Shown here: in pieces, positions 34,386-36,275 of the stretch
Numbering within the stretch: position 1 is the first letter of the stretch
Layout: the number at the start of each line of letters is the position of its first letter
Source of the DNA: Lentibacillus kapialis
Lineage (GTDB): Bacteria > Bacillota > Bacilli > Bacillales > Amphibacillaceae
Length of the DNA: 36,275 nucleotides
Reading direction: 5' to 3'
Assembly: GCF_014646635.1 (NCBI RefSeq)
Contig: NZ_BMNQ01000035.1
Span: 1 to 36,275 of the forward strand
The notes under the pieces: model-generated
What the model was told of the DNA's origin: nothing
What the model saw: the letters and a program-made list of their open reading frames with translations, nothing else
Database searches by the model: none
Position numbers and translations under genes: made by a program

Positions 34386-36131
34386 ATTCCCGCCTACTCA
34401 TAACGAGGTAGGCGGGGTAACACCTAAATTTCCGTAGATTTCTTTTTGCTTGTTAAGAAGCTCGCCAATACGTGGTTTTTTCCCGGGCGCTTCAAAGCAC
34501 TCAATAACATCCAGCTGATCCAGCACGCCCTGTAACGTAAGTTTTTTCGATAAATCGGTATCCTGCATTTGTTTTTTGATATATGAAAGATAGATGAGCG
34601 CTACAAAATCCACAAAAAGCTTCCCATCAAGACTCTGTTCGGATGATACCAGTGTGCGGCGCATGTTCAGCCGTTCCTTCAGATTCCCGAACGCTTTTTC
34701 AACGACATCCTTATTGCGGTAAAGCTCTAACGCAGCGATGGCATCCATCGTTTCATTGGTCATCAGCGCAAAAAATCCAAAATAGCGCTTGGCCTTGTTG
34801 ACAGCCTCTTCTTTAACACTGACTTTTGTCCCCCGTTTCGGTGTGGTTTTTGTCTCAAAATACGTTTGATACTGCTTTTCATGTTCCGGGAGCCTTTTCC
34901 CTGATTCCAATTCACGACGCAGGTTGATTAACTTGCGGTCAAATGCTTTTTCGTCCTCCGCAGCTTGGTCAATATTGTAATAAAAGTGAATAGATATACG
35001 CTTGGACTGTGTCAGGGTGTCCCCTTTATAGGGAAGGTGCTGCTTATAGTGCCACGTTGTCCGGACCGTGCAGCTATATAATTCGTATTTCTCACTGTAG
35101 TGTCCAAGCGATCGAAAGCCGTCATAGATGGCATCCAGTTCTTTCCGGACGAACGTAAGAGACATTTTGACAGAGACCAGAAACTTCAGGTGGTTTTGCA
35201 ATAATGCGTTGATATTTTCCTGACTGTAGAAGCCCCTGTCCATGACCAGCTTCACTTTGGAGAAGCCAAGTACATCCAAATCGGCAAGCAGTTTTCTGAC
35301 AGTCTTGGAATCCGGGATATTACCAGCCAGTTTGCGGTAATAAAACGGCAGGTTGGACGTTTCGCCGAAGACCAGCGTCAGGTTTAGCTGAGGCAGTGGA
35401 TCGTTTTCTTTATTCCAGCCGTATTGCACCTGCCTCAGAAGTTCAGACTGGCTGGATATAGTGGTGATATCATAGGCCCAAAACGCCTTTTCCGTCCGCC
35501 GTTTTCCCTGCAGCTGGAAGAACTTATATTTCGCATCTTCGGTGATAGATGCGAACAGATCGCTGCTTCGCTGGGACGTGATGTTTTGACCGTAAGGATG
35601 TTTATGTAAGTGACTCCATTTTTCAAAGCGATAAAGAGGAGCACTGTCCTCTAAGATTAGATAGTATGCAATGGATAGAATCTGGCGGTATGTGTCAGGA
35701 AAACACGCTTTCAGGTCTTCTGTAATGCCGGTACTCGCACCGATCTCGTCCAGCAGATACGTGGCACCGTAAAAATAACGTGCGGTTTGTACAGAGGGAG
35801 CAGGACCTCTCTTTATCACGGCATGCCTCTCTTTCTTTTTGCGTCCCCTGCCGTCTGTCGGAACAATTTCTCCGGTTTTACTGTCTAACCGTCCGATTAG
35901 GGTTCTCTTGGATCGGGATTGCTGCTTGTCCTTGTCCCAGTAGGAAATGGACTCATACGCATAGGTGATCCCTGAACGCTTATCTGTTTGATAGACGATA
36001 GTAGCCATTTTTGCCGCCTCCTCGTTATGTGTATTGTAACACATAACGAATTATGAAAACAATAAAAAAAGGGCATAAAGACCGGTATTTTCATGTTTTT
36101 ACCCAATTCATCGTTATGTAATGGCGGGAAT
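34386..36131 (-). mobile_element. IS1634-family insertion sequence, apparently complete
   Basis: An element of about 1746 bp with imperfect terminal inverted repeats. Both ends begin ATTCCCGCC and, after four variable bases, share CATAACGA. The left end also forms a hairpin (CCGCCTAC/GTAGGCGG at 34390-34415) overlapping the end of the transposase gene. Only TGG is repeated outside both ends, so a target duplication is not clear. It contains one full-length transposase gene. Confidence 0.8.
34398..36008 (-). CDS. IS1634-family (IS4 group) DDE transposase
   Basis: A 536-residue transposase, full length for the family. An N-terminal basic region (RSKRTLIGRLD ... GRGRKKKERH) is followed by the RNase H-like core. 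D180 in WAYDITT and D257 in LVMDRGFYS are the first two acidic residues; E in NKDVVEKAFGNLKERL, followed seven residues later by K, is the third. An inserted region (about 290-410) separates the second and third acids, as in IS4-type enzymes. The ATG at 36008 is chosen because GAGGAGG lies upstream; the longer frame to 36044 covers the ribosome site. The gene seems intact, so the element may be active. Confidence 0.9.
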   Translation of the reverse strand: MATIVYQTDKRSGITYAYESISYWDKDKQQSRSKRTLIGRLDSKTGEIVPTDGRGRKKKERHAVIKRGPAPSVQTARYFYGATYLLDEIGASTGITEDLKACFPDTYRQILSIAYYLILEDSAPLYRFEKWSHLHKHPYGQNITSQRSSDLFASITEDAKYKFFQLQGKRRTEKAFWAYDITTISSQSELLRQVQYGWNKENDPLPQLNLTLVFGETSNLPFYYRKLAGNIPDSKTVRKLLADLDVLGFSKVKLVMDRGFYSQENINALLQNHLKFLVSVKMSLTFVRKELDAIYDGFRSLGHYSEKYELYSCTVRTTWHYKQHLPYKGDTLTQSKRISIHFYYNIDQAAEDEKAFDRKLINLRRELESGKRLPEHEKQYQTYFETKTTPKRGTKVSVKEEAVNKAKRYFGFFALMTNETMDAIAALELYRNKDVVEKAFGNLKERLNMRRTLVSSEQSLDGKLFVDFVALIYLSYIKKQMQDTDLSKKLTLQGVLDQLDVIECFEAPGKKPRIGELLNKQKEIYGNLGVTPPTSL

Positions 36132-36200
36132 TGGAACTGCTAAACTAAAGTAGACCATTTCCGCTAAATAAAAATGAACACTTTCTGGCAGAGGGGTAGC

Positions 36201-36242
36201 AGCGAATGGAGGGCTGCCCCTCGGGGCAGCCCTCCATTCGCT
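36201..36242. repeat. Perfect 42-bp palindrome
   Basis: AGCGAATGGAGGGCTGCCCC (36201-36220) is fully complementary to 36223-36242 with only TC between. It is G+C-rich amid AT-rich sequence, just outside the IS1634 element. It could be a strong terminator hairpin or the end of another mobile element that continues past the window. Confidence 0.9.
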
Positions 36243-36275
36243 TTCGAAATTTTCACCCCCCTATCTTCAAAATTT

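Overview
The window looks like the chromosome of a low-GC, moderately halophilic Bacillaceae bacterium of the Oceanobacillus/Virgibacillus/Lentibacillus kind. The basis is strong AGGAGG ribosome sites with frequent TTG and GTG starts, glycine-betaine binding lipoproteins and a GbsA-type betaine aldehyde dehydrogenase, a SipW/TasA locus, and a group IIC intron end resembling the well-known Oceanobacillus iheyensis intron. The genus call is an inference. No rRNA, tRNA or CRISPR array was seen.

Left part (1-6.2 kb). The 5' end of a group IIC intron sits immediately after the terminator hairpin of an MMPL-family exporter. The exporter is divergent from a TetR regulator that is coupled to a small pyrimidine-dimer-glycosylase-like gene. 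Next come a DUF420 (CtaM/YozB-like) membrane protein, a DUF378 membrane protein and an unrecognised 114-residue protein. Mosaic intergenic repeats, including an exact 88-bp tandem duplication, and a 21-bp x 4 tandem repeat lie between them.

Middle part (6.2-24.7 kb). This is an accessory metabolic region, almost all on the minus strand. It holds a serine beta-lactamase-like hydrolase, a frameshifted betaine-binding lipoprotein, a DHA2 multidrug exporter and a beta-hydroxyacid dehydrogenase. A probable catabolic cluster follows (aldehyde dehydrogenase, DapA-family aldolase, FAD amine oxidase, sugar-porter MFS, EamA exporter, RpiR regulator), with a divergent TetR gene at its head. Beyond it lie gbsA, an intact second betaine-binding lipoprotein and an atypical deoC behind a promoter covered by a direct repeat. 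The order oxidase / aldehyde dehydrogenase / aldolase suggests oxidation of an amine or amino-polyol to an aldehyde and acid and cleavage to central metabolites; the substrate is not readable from the sequence.

Right part (25.7-34 kb). This is the most distinctive region. A secreted GH20 beta-N-acetylhexosaminidase converges on a minus-strand series: GH84 beta-N-acetylglucosaminidase, a TapA-like protein, the signal peptidase SipW, a TasA/camelysin fibre protein, then, after a strong terminator, a GH18 chitinase. All three hydrolases carry a related ~85-residue helical module, C-terminal in GH20 and GH84 and N-terminal in GH18. I read this as a GlcNAc-polymer degrading system linked to an extracellular TasA-type matrix.

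Right edge (34.4-36.3 kb). An intact IS1634-type insertion sequence with imperfect terminal inverted repeats and its own terminator, followed by a perfect 42-bp palindrome.
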